Shown: in pieces, positions 16,963 to 25,356 of the stretch
Layout of the letters: every line of letters starts with the position of its first letter
How positions within the stretch are numbered: position 1 is the stretch's first letter
Source: Ignavibacteriales bacterium
GTDB taxonomy: Bacteria; Bacteroidota; Ignavibacteria; UBA10030
Direction of reading: 5' to 3'
DNA: 58,328 nucleotides
Assembly: GCA_016192345.1 (NCBI GenBank)
Contig: JACPUH010000060.1
Location: forward strand, 1-58,328
The notes under the pieces: generated by a model
Database searches by the model: none
Told to the model about the DNA's origin: nothing
What the model saw: only the letters and a program-made list of their open reading frames with translations
Position numbers and translations under genes: made by a program

Positions 16963-17367
16963 ATGGCCGGCATCGCAGTTTTGTCATGCATGGGGTTTCT
17001 CATTGCACTCTACTTTGCTCTTGTGCATCACAAGCTCATGCCCTCCGACGCCCGCTTCCTCCCCCGTTTTTGCAGAATCGAATCCGGCGCGTGCGCATCG
17101 CTCCTCTCCACGGCGGATGCCCGGTTGCTGAAGGTCCCGAATTTTTATCCGGGCCTCCTGTTCTACGCGGCAATGTTCATCTTCGCAGTCAATCCGATCA
17201 TGGTCAAGCCCCTGAAAGAAACCATGCTCGTTGCCTCGGCGATAACTGTCGTCGCGAGTTTGTATCTCACCTACTCGCTTCTGAGAAAACTGAAGATATC
17301 GTGTCTTCTCTGTTACTCCAGCCACATCATTAATTTCTCCCTCTTCATTCTCATGGTGCTCGTATGA
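16963..17367 (+). CDS. Vitamin K epoxide reductase (VKOR)-like membrane protein
   Basis: A 134-residue integral membrane protein with about four transmembrane helices. The VKOR pattern is visible: a cysteine pair in the periplasmic loop (CRIESGACASLL), the VPNFYPGLLFYA segment and the membrane-embedded redox pair CLLC near the C-terminus followed by SSHIINF. In bacteria such proteins re-oxidise periplasmic disulfide carriers through quinone. No thioredoxin-like partner is adjacent. Its stop overlaps the next gene ATG by 4 nt. Confidence 0.8.
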   Translation: MAGIAVLSCMGFLIALYFALVHHKLMPSDARFLPRFCRIESGACASLLSTADARLLKVPNFYPGLLFYAAMFIFAVNPIMVKPLKETMLVASAITVVASLYLTYSLLRKLKISCLLCYSSHIINFSLFILMVLV

Positions 17368-18305
17368 ATACCGTCGGCTTGGTCTACCACCCTGAATACC
17401 TGAAGCATGATACCGGCGCGGGCCATCCTGAACGGCCACAACGGTTGGAAACGATGGTGAAGCATTTGCTCGGGACGCCCCTCTGGAAAAACCTCCTCCA
17501 CCTTCAGCCGGAACCCGCTCCAATCGCCTGGATCCACGCCGTTCATCCTGAAACGTATGTCTCCATGATCCGGCAACGCTGTGTTGCGGGAGAACAGGTG
17601 CTTGACTCCGGCGATACGCACGTCTGTCCGGCTTCGTATGACGTTGCGCTTCTTGCCGCCGGTGGCGTCCTTCTGGGGGTGGAGCATGTGCTGAGCGGCA
17701 AGGCGGGAAGCGTCTTTTGTGCAGGCCGCCCCCCCGGGCACCATGCAGAGACATCAACCGTCATGGGGTTCTGCCTCTTCAATAACGTTGCTGTTGGAAC
17801 ACGATACGCTCAGAAAAAGCACGGGATTGGGCGCGTCGCCATTGTTGATTGGGATGTCCATCACGGGAACGGGACACAAGAGGTTTTTTATGAAGACGAT
17901 TCGGTCTTTTATATAAGTCTCCACCAGTTCCCACTCTGGCCCGGGACGGGAGCCAAAAACGAACGCGGCAGAGGCAAGGGGGAGGGTTTCACGCTCAACT
18001 GCCCGATGGAACCGGGAAGTGGAGAGAAAGAATACCTGGAAGCCTTTCAAACGGAGATCCTTCCTGCGCTCGACAAATTCCGGCCGGAACTCCTGATGAT
18101 CTCAGCCGGCTTTGACGCTCACAGGGATGATCCTCTCGCCAACATCAACCTGAGCGAAGGATCCTTCGGTACGATGACGAAATTGCTCAGGGAGGTGGCG
18201 GAGCGTCATTGCGATGGCAGGATTGTTTCCGTGTTGGAGGGGGGATACCACCTGAACGCTCTTGCAAAGAGCGTGGAGGTTCACCTCTCTGCATTGATGG
18301 AATAA
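17364..18305 (+). CDS. Histone-deacetylase-family amidohydrolase
   Basis: A 313-residue zinc hydrolase of the arginase/deacetylase fold, like bacterial HDAC/AcuC/acetylpolyamine amidohydrolases. It has the paired histidines in GRPPGHHAE (H126/H127), zinc ligands in DWDVHHGNG and SAGFDAHRDDPLA, and the terminal LEGGYHLNAL. The substrate is unknown (acetyl-lysine or acetyl-polyamine types are possible). It is translationally coupled to the VKOR-like gene, an uncommon pairing, and is followed by a clear terminator. Confidence 0.92.
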   Translation: MNTVGLVYHPEYLKHDTGAGHPERPQRLETMVKHLLGTPLWKNLLHLQPEPAPIAWIHAVHPETYVSMIRQRCVAGEQVLDSGDTHVCPASYDVALLAAGGVLLGVEHVLSGKAGSVFCAGRPPGHHAETSTVMGFCLFNNVAVGTRYAQKKHGIGRVAIVDWDVHHGNGTQEVFYEDDSVFYISLHQFPLWPGTGAKNERGRGKGEGFTLNCPMEPGSGEKEYLEAFQTEILPALDKFRPELLMISAGFDAHRDDPLANINLSEGSFGTMTKLLREVAERHCDGRIVSVLEGGYHLNALAKSVEVHLSALME

Positions 18306-18323
18306 ACGAAGGGAGTAAACGAC

Positions 18324-18346
18324 CACCGCCAAAGGCGGTGATTTTT
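18324..18346 (+). terminator. Intrinsic terminator after the deacetylase gene
   Basis: A perfect 7-bp stem CACCGCC/GGCGGTG with an AAA loop is followed by ATTTTTCT, 19 nt after the stop codon. Confidence 0.85.
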
Positions 18347-18360
18347 CTCTTCCCGCGAAA

Positions 18361-18567
18361 TACGCCCGCCCGACGGCTGACGCAGTCAGGCGGGCGGGCA
18401 AAACACACGAAATGGTTTTTCGCGTGGTTCGTGTGTTTCGTGGGCAATTTTCATACGAGGTCTCGACCTTGAAGCTTGATTGAGTCAGGACTTCGGCGAA
18501 GCCGCCTGGACATACCCACCGCCGGAGGCGGTGGGTTTCTACATCGAACTAAAGAAAAAACCGTACG
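18361..18567. repeat. Cluster of palindromic intergenic repeats
   Basis: Three palindromic units lie between two plus-strand genes. The first is a GC-rich imperfect palindrome with CGCCCGCC and GGCGGGCG arms (18364-18400). The second is a 10-bp inverted repeat AACACACGAA/TTCGTGTGTT (18402-18411 and 18428-18437). The third is a perfect 9-bp hairpin CCCACCGCC/GGCGGTGGG followed by TTTCT (18515-18540), which could terminate upstream transcripts and is a close relative of the hairpin at 18324. Such units are typical of dispersed REP-like families. Confidence 0.6.
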
Positions 18568-19239
18568 ATGAACTGGATAGTGCGCTTGTATAAGAAACTC
18601 AGGGATCCTGTCAGCGGGTTGACCCACGCGGCGGGACTTTTACTCTCGATCGCAGGATTGGTTCTTCTTGTAACGTACGCCGCGCTCGATGAGAAAACAT
18701 GGCATATCGTCTCCTTCTCGATCTTCGGGACAAGCCTGATCCTTCTCTATGGTGCCAGTTCTCTCTATCACCTGCTCCCCGTCGGCGAACGCGGGGTCAC
18801 CATCCTGAGAAAGATCGATCACATCATGATCTACATTTTGATCGCCGGGACCTATACGCCGGTTTGTCTTGTTGCATTACGGGGGTCGTGGGGATGGAGC
18901 TTGTTCGGAATCGTATGGGGTCTGGCACTGGGCGGCATCGTTATGAAGCTCTTCTGGATGAAAGCGCCGCGGTGGTTGTCCACCGTCATTTACCTCAGTA
19001 TGGGGTGGCTGGTGGTGATCGCCTTCGTGCCGTTACTCCAGGCCCTTCCTCCCGGGGGAATCCTCTGGCTTTCGATTGGCGGGATGTCTTATACGGTTGG
19101 TGCCATCATCTATGCGATCAAGAAACCCAATATCCTCCCGGGTGTCTTCGGGTTCCATGAACTCTGGCACCTGTTCGTTATGGCAGGAAGCTTCAGTCAC
19201 TTCTGGGTGATGTTGCGGTATATTCTCCCGCTGGAATAA
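18568..19239 (+). CDS. Hemolysin III / PAQR-family membrane protein
   Basis: A 223-residue protein with seven predicted membrane helices. Family marks are PVSGLTHAAG near the N-terminus, SSLYHLLP, the DHIMIYILIAGTYTP stretch, and HELWHLFVMAGSFSH near the C-terminus; the conserved His and Asp residues form the metal site of the PAQR/TrhA fold. Some relatives affect membrane energetics or fluidity; the label hemolysin is historical. It stands alone between repeats and a convergent operon. Confidence 0.9.
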   Translation: MNWIVRLYKKLRDPVSGLTHAAGLLLSIAGLVLLVTYAALDEKTWHIVSFSIFGTSLILLYGASSLYHLLPVGERGVTILRKIDHIMIYILIAGTYTPVCLVALRGSWGWSLFGIVWGLALGGIVMKLFWMKAPRWLSTVIYLSMGWLVVIAFVPLLQALPPGGILWLSIGGMSYTVGAIIYAIKKPNILPGVFGFHELWHLFVMAGSFSHFWVMLRYILPLE

Positions 19240-19262
19240 ATCCTTCCGGGGGCGATCCCCCC

Positions 19263-20462
19263 TTACGTGACAAGCGATTGCCTGCCGCTGTGCCGCTCAT
19301 ACGCCCTCGTTGCAAGAATCTCCCGCATCTGCTCCATCGCCAATGACACTTCCTCATCCGAATTGTAGAAATGCGGCGCGAGTCGTATCCCCGCCCCCTT
19401 TCGGTAATCGACCATGATCGAGCGTGCAATCATTTCCTGTGAGACGGCATAAGCATGGGGGACGTCGATGGTCACCGTTCCTCCCCGTCGCTCCGGCTCG
19501 CGGGGTGAGTGAACGGAAAATCCATATTTGTCCGCAAGTTCCATGAGCAGGGCCGTTTGCCGCAGGGATTTTTCCCGGATGGCATCGACCCCGACCTGCC
19601 GGATAATTTTGGGGCCTTCCGCGGCCGCGTAGAGAGCAGGGATTGCCGGCGTCCCATTCAGAAACCGGAAGCTATCTTCTCGATATTCCATCGACTCGAC
19701 ACTGAAATCGAAGGGGCGCAGATGGGCAAACCAACCGGTCAGGCGCGGCTTGAACGCTGTGCGCAGATCGGGGCGGACATAGAGAAATCCCCCGCCGGGT
19801 CCGCCGCACAGCCATTTCAAGACTCCACCGACGAGGAAATCGACCTGCAATTCCCGGACATCCAGAGGGACAATCCCCACGGATTGAAAGGCATCTAAAA
19901 CGACCACCGCTCCTACCGCATGCGCTTTTTCAATGACCGCTTTCGCGTCCTGGAGGTATGCGCTCTTGAAAAGAACGTGAGAGATCGGGACAAGCAGGGT
20001 TTGTTCATCGATCGCATCAAGGAGCTTCTGCGTATCGATCGTGATCCCATCCTCCGAAGGAACGAGCGACAGCGCACACCCATGCGTTTCAGCCCAGTTG
20101 CGATAAAGATAGAGCACGGAGGGAAAGTTCATTTCCTCACAGACAATTTTCTTCCTTCCCTTTCTCATCCCCTCCTCCTCGAAGCACGAAAGGATGACAG
20201 CCTCCATCAACGTGATGTTCGGATGCATCGAGACCTCGCCGCTTCCGGCACCGATCAAGGGGGCGATCGCATCCCCCGTGCGGACCGGCATCTCCCACCA
20301 TTCATCCGCCCAGGCCTTGACTCCCTTCGATGACCAGGTATCGGCATATTCCTGCAGGCGCCGGGAAACGTTCCGGGGCATCGCCCCCAACGAGTTGGAG
20401 ACGAGATAGGTTTTCTCCTGAAGAATGGGAAACTCCTCCCTCCAGCGCAGAAGCGGATCCAT
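19263..20462 (-). CDS. Kynureninase-like PLP enzyme (aminotransferase class V fold)
   Basis: A 399-residue fold-type I PLP enzyme. The start YLVSNSLGAMP, the WWEMPVRTGD segment, VVVLDAFQSVGIVPLDV with the cofactor aspartate, and the PLP lysine in GGVLKWLCGGPGGGFLYV resemble kynureninase and related class V enzymes. True kynureninase activity is not assured because no other tryptophan-degradation gene is near. The ATG overlaps the stop of the upstream two-TM gene by one base (TGATG), so it is translationally coupled. Confidence 0.8.
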   Translation of the reverse strand: MDPLLRWREEFPILQEKTYLVSNSLGAMPRNVSRRLQEYADTWSSKGVKAWADEWWEMPVRTGDAIAPLIGAGSGEVSMHPNITLMEAVILSCFEEEGMRKGRKKIVCEEMNFPSVLYLYRNWAETHGCALSLVPSEDGITIDTQKLLDAIDEQTLLVPISHVLFKSAYLQDAKAVIEKAHAVGAVVVLDAFQSVGIVPLDVRELQVDFLVGGVLKWLCGGPGGGFLYVRPDLRTAFKPRLTGWFAHLRPFDFSVESMEYREDSFRFLNGTPAIPALYAAAEGPKIIRQVGVDAIREKSLRQTALLMELADKYGFSVHSPREPERRGGTVTIDVPHAYAVSQEMIARSIMVDYRKGAGIRLAPHFYNSDEEVSLAMEQMREILATRAYERHSGRQSLVT

Positions 20463-20860
20463 CACGCATTCCCCTTCTGCACCAGCAGTTCCCTGAGTTC
20501 TTTGATTTGCCGCTCCATCCTGTCCATCTGCTCGTTGTGGTTTGCCCACACCTCACTCCGTTTCATCGATTGGCGTTCGGCCATCTGCGCGGCGCGCACG
20601 ACCTTGTCCATAAAATAGCCGAACAGCCAGACGCCGATGAACCCAAGCGGGATCAGGACGATGAGCAGCGACCGCAACCGCGGGATGCCGAAAAAAACCT
20701 GCAGTTTGTCACTCGCGGTGATGATCAAGAGGGTGAAGTTGAGCACGACCAGGAACGACTGCCCCAGGTCGAACCGGTATTTCTGGGCAAAGAAGACCTC
20801 CCGCCACTTCGCGAGCCGCTGGCGAAGTTCATGCATGGTGTCGGGGACGCGGTATGTCAT
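20462..20860 (-). CDS. Two-transmembrane-segment protein, unknown
   Basis: A 132-residue protein with a basic N-terminal helix, two hydrophobic segments (SFLVVLNFTLLIITAS and SLLIVLIPLGFIGVWLFGYF) and a C-terminal coiled-coil-like tail (RMERQIKELRELLVQKG). The start at 20860 is preferred because AGGAGG lies 8 nt upstream; an earlier ATG at 20884 overlaps the macro-domain gene. The family is not recognised. Gene order macro domain, this protein, kynureninase-like enzyme suggests one transcript. Confidence 0.7.
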   Translation of the reverse strand: MTYRVPDTMHELRQRLAKWREVFFAQKYRFDLGQSFLVVLNFTLLIITASDKLQVFFGIPRLRSLLIVLIPLGFIGVWLFGYFMDKVVRAAQMAERQSMKRSEVWANHNEQMDRMERQIKELRELLVQKGNA

Positions 20861-20880
20861 ACGTTTCTCCTCCTGGTGTG

Positions 20881-21417
20881 TCAAGGTGATGCCGCCGAGC
20901 GGCGTTTCAGTTCCTGTTCAAAAATTTCCAACCCTGCACTGTCAAAGAGGACAAACCGCACCTCCCGGAGGAATCCGGCCCGGGGCAGAAAGTTCATTGC
21001 CTCTGCCACCATAATGCCGGCACAATCACCAAGTGGAAATCCTCCCACCCCGGTGCCCAAGGCAGGAAATGCCATTGAGACAAGCTGCTGCTGGTCCGCA
21101 AGCTTCAGGCAGTTCGTTGTCGCTTTCTGAATCAATTCGGCGTTCGTATGCAGATCCTGTCCCATAACCGCGGCGTGGATGACGTGGCGTGCGCGAAGCG
21201 AACCAGCGGAGGTCAAGACGGCCTTTCCAACCTCAATCGGGCCGAGCGCCATCGCTTCATCCTCGATGACATCACCACCTTTACGTTTGATGGCGCCGGC
21301 AACACCCGCTCCCATCCAGAGGTGGTTATTGGCAGCATTGACAACCGCGTCCACATCCTGGTCGGCGATATCTCCTTGCACCACGGAAAGGACGGCTGGA
21401 CCGATTCGAATCTTCAT
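20881..21417 (-). CDS. Macro-domain protein (ADP-ribose/O-acetyl-ADP-ribose binding)
   Basis: A 178-residue macro domain covering the whole protein: VVQGDIADQDVDAVVNAANNHLWMGAGVAGAIKRKGG, split over two strands and the substrate loop, then FPALGTGVGGFPLGDCA. It may hydrolyse or bind ADP-ribose derivatives. The frame is open upstream to 21546, but the ATG at 21417 matches the domain start; the longer version would read into the mobile element. It lies just downstream of that element. Confidence 0.88.
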   Translation of the reverse strand: MKIRIGPAVLSVVQGDIADQDVDAVVNAANNHLWMGAGVAGAIKRKGGDVIEDEAMALGPIEVGKAVLTSAGSLRARHVIHAAVMGQDLHTNAELIQKATTNCLKLADQQQLVSMAFPALGTGVGGFPLGDCAGIMVAEAMNFLPRAGFLREVRFVLFDSAGLEIFEQELKRRSAASP

Positions 21418-21492
21418 GGAATGGATGGGGAGAGGGGGAGAGCGGGGTACAACAATGCCATCGGGGGTTGAAAACAACGAACGACGGATTGA

Positions 21493-21612
21493 CCTAGTGT
21501 CTCGACTCGCAAGTACTTTGAATAAGTCCGGCAACGCATGGCGCAAAACAACCCAAAATTGTCAAGAACGACCCGAGACTTAGTAAAGGTCCTTCTGATA
21601 CTCGACACTAGG
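21493..21612. mobile_element. MITE-like element, 120 bp
   Basis: The ends are inverted: CCTAGTGTC at the left and GACACTAGG at the right, and the similarity continues inward imperfectly for about 35 bp (AAGTACTTTGAATAAGTC against the complement of the right arm, AAGGACCTTTACTAAGTC). A TA sits at the same place in both ends, as for IS630/mariner-type elements that duplicate TA, though the family is not certain. There is no transposase reading frame, so it is non-autonomous. Its left end lies upstream of the macro-domain gene and its right end contains the stop codon of the neighbouring kinase gene. Confidence 0.7.
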
Positions 21613-23239
21613 GAGTGGGGAGAAACATGCGGATCGTGGTCCCTTCACCCATCACACTGTCGATCTCGATTTTCCCTTTATGGTCGTCGATGACCTTTTT
21701 CACAATGGACATGCCGAGACCCGTGCCGTGCTTCTTGCCGTAAGTCATAAAGGGTTCAAAGATCTTTTTCTTCACTTCTTCCGGCATGCCCGTGCCGCTG
21801 TCGGAAAACTCGATCTTGACGAATCCGTTATCCCGGATGGTGCGGACAGTCAGGGAGCCTCCCTGTGGCATCGCGTCGCGGGCATTGGAGGCGATGTTGT
21901 AGAAGACACGGACCAGTTTATCCTGATCGAGGTTGACCTTGCCGGCGAACTCTGCCTTGCGAACGAGCTGGACATTGTTCTTGGTCAGGTCTTTCTCGAT
22001 GAAGTCCAGTACACTGTTCATGACTTCCTCGAAATCGAGTTCCTGGATGTTCATCGAACTGACGCCGCGGGTAAAGTCGAGGATCTCCTGCGTCATGTTC
22101 ACGAACCGGTCAACCTGGCGGATCATTTCGTCGGCAAGCTTCGAAGCCTCTTCGTTCCCCGATTTCTTTTTCATCACCTGGGCGTAGACGCGGATCGTTC
22201 CCATCGGGTTCTTAATGTCGTGGATGATCGTGCTCGCCATCCGACCGACGGCAGAGAGGCGTTCGTTGCTCACCATTTCCTGCGCGAGGCGCGCGTTTTC
22301 AAGGGCCACCGAGGCATGGGCCGAGAACGCGTCGATGAACTGTTCGTCATCCCGCGTGAAGACCCCTTCGTTCTTGTTCAGCAACTGGAACACGCCGATA
22401 ATCTTCCCGTCTTTGTTTTTCATCGGCATGCACAGCACGTTCCGTGTTCGGTATCCGGTCCGTTTATCCACTTCGGGGTTGAACCGGGGATCGCTGTACG
22501 CATCGGGGATATTGATCGTCTGACCCGTCTCGGCGACGTACCCGGCGATGCCCTTACCGACCGGGAGGCGGATTTCCACCATATTATCCCCCTGGAGAAC
22601 CTTCGACCATAATTCTTTTTTAATGTCATCCACCAGGAAGAGGGTCCCGCGGTCGGCTTCAATGCTCTTCACCGCCGCATCGAGGATCAAGCCGAGGAGT
22701 TTATCGAGATCGAGCGTGGAGTTGACGATTTTGCTTGCTTCGATCAGTTGCTGGAGCTTCTGCAGCCGGATCTCGGTCGCCTTGCGCTGCTCCTCCAACT
22801 GATGAACGATATTGTCGTTGGCTTGTCGCAGCCGGCTGGTCAACTCTTTGAGAATATTCCTGGCGACGATGGTGTTTGAATTCAGGAGCTGTTCGAAATC
22901 GTTTTTGGGGAGGGAATACACGGTGGTCGGTTCAATGCACGTGGCGCGCGCGGACCGTTCGCGTCCGTCCACAACGCTGAGCTCACCGACGATATTTCCT
23001 GCGGAGAGAACGTTGAGGGTCGTCTCTTCGCCATAGTTTGTGAGCCGGGAGACTTTGATCTTGCCGCTGCCGATGAAATAAACACTGCCGGCGGACCCGT
23101 GCGCTTCAACAAGAAGATGGCCGGGAGGAAAGGAGTGCTCCGTCACATTCGCCGCGATCGCCTGCAACTCCACGTCCGTGAGCCCATCAAAAATGACGCA
23201 CGCGCGAAGCGCTTCAACATGCCGGCCTGGGATGGCCAT
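21608..23239 (-). CDS. Sensor histidine kinase with cyclic-nucleotide-binding and GAF domains
   Basis: A 543-residue soluble kinase. Residues 1-120 form a cNMP-type barrel (VIFDGLTDVELQAIAANV, VGELSVVDGRERSARAT), a GAF domain spans about 175-310, then the H-box STIIHDIKNPMGTIRVYAQ and an HATPase domain (NIASNARDAMPQGG, FSDSGTGMP, GTGLGMSIVKKV). The ATG at 23239 has a ribosome-binding site (GGAG) and lies about 37 nt after the predicted transcription start. Its TAG stop is contributed by the end of the MITE-like element, so the native C-terminus may have differed by a few residues. No adjacent response regulator is seen. Confidence 0.92.
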   Translation of the reverse strand: MAIPGRHVEALRACVIFDGLTDVELQAIAANVTEHSFPPGHLLVEAHGSAGSVYFIGSGKIKVSRLTNYGEETTLNVLSAGNIVGELSVVDGRERSARATCIEPTTVYSLPKNDFEQLLNSNTIVARNILKELTSRLRQANDNIVHQLEEQRKATEIRLQKLQQLIEASKIVNSTLDLDKLLGLILDAAVKSIEADRGTLFLVDDIKKELWSKVLQGDNMVEIRLPVGKGIAGYVAETGQTINIPDAYSDPRFNPEVDKRTGYRTRNVLCMPMKNKDGKIIGVFQLLNKNEGVFTRDDEQFIDAFSAHASVALENARLAQEMVSNERLSAVGRMASTIIHDIKNPMGTIRVYAQVMKKKSGNEEASKLADEMIRQVDRFVNMTQEILDFTRGVSSMNIQELDFEEVMNSVLDFIEKDLTKNNVQLVRKAEFAGKVNLDQDKLVRVFYNIASNARDAMPQGGSLTVRTIRDNGFVKIEFSDSGTGMPEEVKKKIFEPFMTYGKKHGTGLGMSIVKKVIDDHKGKIEIDSVMGEGTTIRMFLPTP

Positions 23240-23283
23240 GAAGTTTCTCCGAATGGGACAACGCTCTGCATGAAATGCGGAGT

Positions 23284-23312
23284 ATAATAACAAGATTCGG
23301 TCACTTAGTCAA
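23284..23312 (-). promoter_or_regulatory. Promoter of the cNMP/GAF kinase gene
   Basis: TTGACT (23307-23312) and TATTAT (23284-23289) on the minus strand are 17 bp apart, about 45 bp before the chosen ATG. Confidence 0.75.
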
Positions 23313-23405
23313 GAAAGCGATTCGGTTGCATTTCGGACAAATTCTCTCTACCATAGCGCATTCTTCGTCGCTTCCAAGAATCATCCCGGACTCCTCTCCT
23401 GCTCC

Positions 23406-23831
23406 ATGACTGCCGCAGGCTTTGTCGCCTCCCTGCAAATTTGCCCCGGCCATCGCAAACCGATGTGGCCGCTTCATGAAGTCCTTGCACGGACGAACCA
23501 CGGCCTGGAGGGTGACCTGCATGCTCTCGACGAAAGCCCCCGACAGGTTCTCCTCATCGAAGGAGAGACCCTGGATGCTCTGGGCCTTCCCCCGGGTTCG
23601 GTCAAGGAAAATATCACAACTCGGAATATTGCATTGATGTCGCTTTCCCGAAATCAACTCCTGATGGTCGGCGGAGTCCGGCTGCAAATCACCTCCATCT
23701 GCAAACCGTGCAACCGGCTGGAGGAACTCCGTCCCGGTTTGCGAGCGACACTGGAAGGTCGCCGCGGGATGCTGGCCCGGGTTGTCCGGGGAGGAGTGAT
23801 CCGGCAAGGCGACGCTATCGAGCTCCTCTAG
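23406..23831 (+). CDS. MOSC-domain protein
   Basis: A 141-residue MOSC domain, the C-terminal module of molybdenum-cofactor sulfurases and of YiiM-like reductases. The pattern is HGLEGDLHA, RQVLLIEGETLDALGLPPGSVKENITT, the cysteine motif ICKPCNRLEELRPGL and a final GDAIELL. The conserved cysteine is thought to carry sulfur or substrate. It stands alone. The chosen ATG has no clear ribosome-binding site, and a second ATG 19 codons in is possible but would cut into the domain. Confidence 0.85.
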   Translation: MTAAGFVASLQICPGHRKPMWPLHEVLARTNHGLEGDLHALDESPRQVLLIEGETLDALGLPPGSVKENITTRNIALMSLSRNQLLMVGGVRLQITSICKPCNRLEELRPGLRATLEGRRGMLARVVRGGVIRQGDAIELL

Positions 23832-23854
23832 GATGCGAAAAAAGGAATAATTAT

Positions 23855-23948
23855 CCACGAAGTTCACCAAGAATCACTAAGGGATCTTTGTTCTTGTTCA
23901 AGATTCATTACTTCCGTTCCTCTTCGTGTCCCTTCGTGCACTTCGTGG
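23855..23948. repeat. Imperfect inverted repeat of the CCACGAAG type
   Basis: The left arm starts with CCACGAAGTTCACCAAG and the right arm reads, as complement, CCACGAAGTGCACGAAG, around a loop of about 40 bp. It lies between the MOSC and waaA genes. Repeats built from CACGAAG units are a common dispersed intergenic family; the 18402-18443 sequence is of similar style. Confidence 0.55.
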
Positions 23949-24017
23949 ACAAAAGAAACGAGTTTTTTCAGCAGCCTGTTAGAATTTTTTTGGACTATCC
24001 TCCGAACCCAGATCACA

Positions 24018-25340
24018 ATGCAGCACTTTTGGTTCCTTCTCTATAATTACCTCGCCATTCCCGCCTTTTGGATTCTCCTCCGGCTCCTGTACCCGTTCAA
24101 ATCCAAGATCCGCCGCGGGGTCCGGGGCAGGCGAAAGTTGTTTGAACGGCTGGAGCGACAGGTTCAGACCCTCAAAGCTTCACGACGGATCTGGTTTCAC
24201 TCCTCCTCCATGGGGGAATTCGAACAAGCAAAACCGATTATCGCCGCTCTCAAGAAACAGTACGCCGACCTCGATATCATCGTGAGTTTTTTTTCCCCCT
24301 CCGGGTATGACCATTCGAGGGGCTACAAGTCTGCCTCCCTCATCACGTATCTCCCGTTCGACACCCGGGCAAACGCCCGACGCTTTCTCGATCTCATAAA
24401 ACCGGACGGAGCGATCATGGTCCGGTACGATGTGTGGCCCAACCATCTCTGGGAACTGCGGAAGAGAGGCATCCCGGCATTTATCGCCAACGCGACGTTG
24501 AGCAGAAAGTCCTCCCGCCATTCGTTATTGTTGAGGAACTTCCACCGCTATCTCTATAATGAGCTTACGGCGATCCTGACGGTATCGGAGTCCGACCGCA
24601 AGGCATTTCTCGAACTTGGCATGGACCCGGGGAAGCTTCACACGATCGGCGAGACGCGCTACGATCAGGTCTGGCAACGGAGCCTCGACGCCAGGACCAA
24701 GCATCTCATCCCCGATGCCCTCCTGCAGGGGAAATGGGTCTTTGTCGTCGGCAGCAGTTGGGATGAGGATGACGAGGTGTTGATTCCCGCCTTCCGCCGG
24801 CTCGCCGAAGAGGAGAGCCGGGCACTGATGATCCTTGTTCCCCACGAGCCGACGGTGGAGACGCTCGAACGGGTGGAGTCCAAGCTCAACCACCGTCTCC
24901 GCTCCATCCGCTTTTCCGAACTGAACGATTACACGAATGAAAATGTGATCGTCGTCGACAGTATCGGCAGTCTGACAACATTATACCGGTATGCCCATGT
25001 CACGTACGTGGGAGGGAGTTTTCGCCAGGGGATCCACAACGTGCTGGAACCGGCTGTGTATGGCGTACCAATCCTTTACGGACCGAAACATCACAACTCG
25101 CAGGAGGCATTGGAGCTCCTCCGGAGGGGGGGAAGCGTTGAGGTTTTGAATCCCGAGGATTGTTACGTACACTTAAGCCGGTTCTTCCATGATGAAAAGG
25201 CACGCACCACGGCGGGAAACATCGCCGGGGCACTGGTTCAGGAAAACCTCGGCGCGACCGGACGGTTTATGACGTTCCTTGCCAACAGTCTCGGCAATGG
25301 AGCGAAGAACGGTATTCACAATCCACCCATGCATCCATAG
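24018..25340 (+). CDS. waaA: 3-deoxy-D-manno-octulosonic acid (Kdo) transferase
   Basis: A 440-residue GT30-type glycosyltransferase that adds Kdo to lipid A precursor at the inner membrane. It has an N-terminal membrane anchor (FLLYNYLAIPAFWILLRLLY), the donor or acceptor motif IWFHSSSMGEFEQAKPI with the catalytic glutamate, and the C-terminal GGSFRQGIHNVLEPAVYG and YGPKHHNSQEA segments. Together with lptD this shows the cell makes LPS. The C-terminal tail beyond about residue 420 is low in homology. Confidence 0.93.
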   Translation: MQHFWFLLYNYLAIPAFWILLRLLYPFKSKIRRGVRGRRKLFERLERQVQTLKASRRIWFHSSSMGEFEQAKPIIAALKKQYADLDIIVSFFSPSGYDHSRGYKSASLITYLPFDTRANARRFLDLIKPDGAIMVRYDVWPNHLWELRKRGIPAFIANATLSRKSSRHSLLLRNFHRYLYNELTAILTVSESDRKAFLELGMDPGKLHTIGETRYDQVWQRSLDARTKHLIPDALLQGKWVFVVGSSWDEDDEVLIPAFRRLAEEESRALMILVPHEPTVETLERVESKLNHRLRSIRFSELNDYTNENVIVVDSIGSLTTLYRYAHVTYVGGSFRQGIHNVLEPAVYGVPILYGPKHHNSQEALELLRRGGSVEVLNPEDCYVHLSRFFHDEKARTTAGNIAGALVQENLGATGRFMTFLANSLGNGAKNGIHNPPMHP

Positions 25341-25356
25341 AAGCGTTCACCACACG

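Noticed and set aside
20881..21546. Longer start for the macro-domain protein (21546)
   Set aside because: It would translate through the mobile element; the ATG at 21417 begins exactly at the domain.
21680..22612. 310-residue plus-strand frame over the histidine kinase
   Set aside because: Antisense to a kinase with intact H-box and ATPase motifs.
23301..23870. 189-residue minus-strand frame at the MOSC gene
   Set aside because: Shadow of the MOSC frame, which carries the family motifs.
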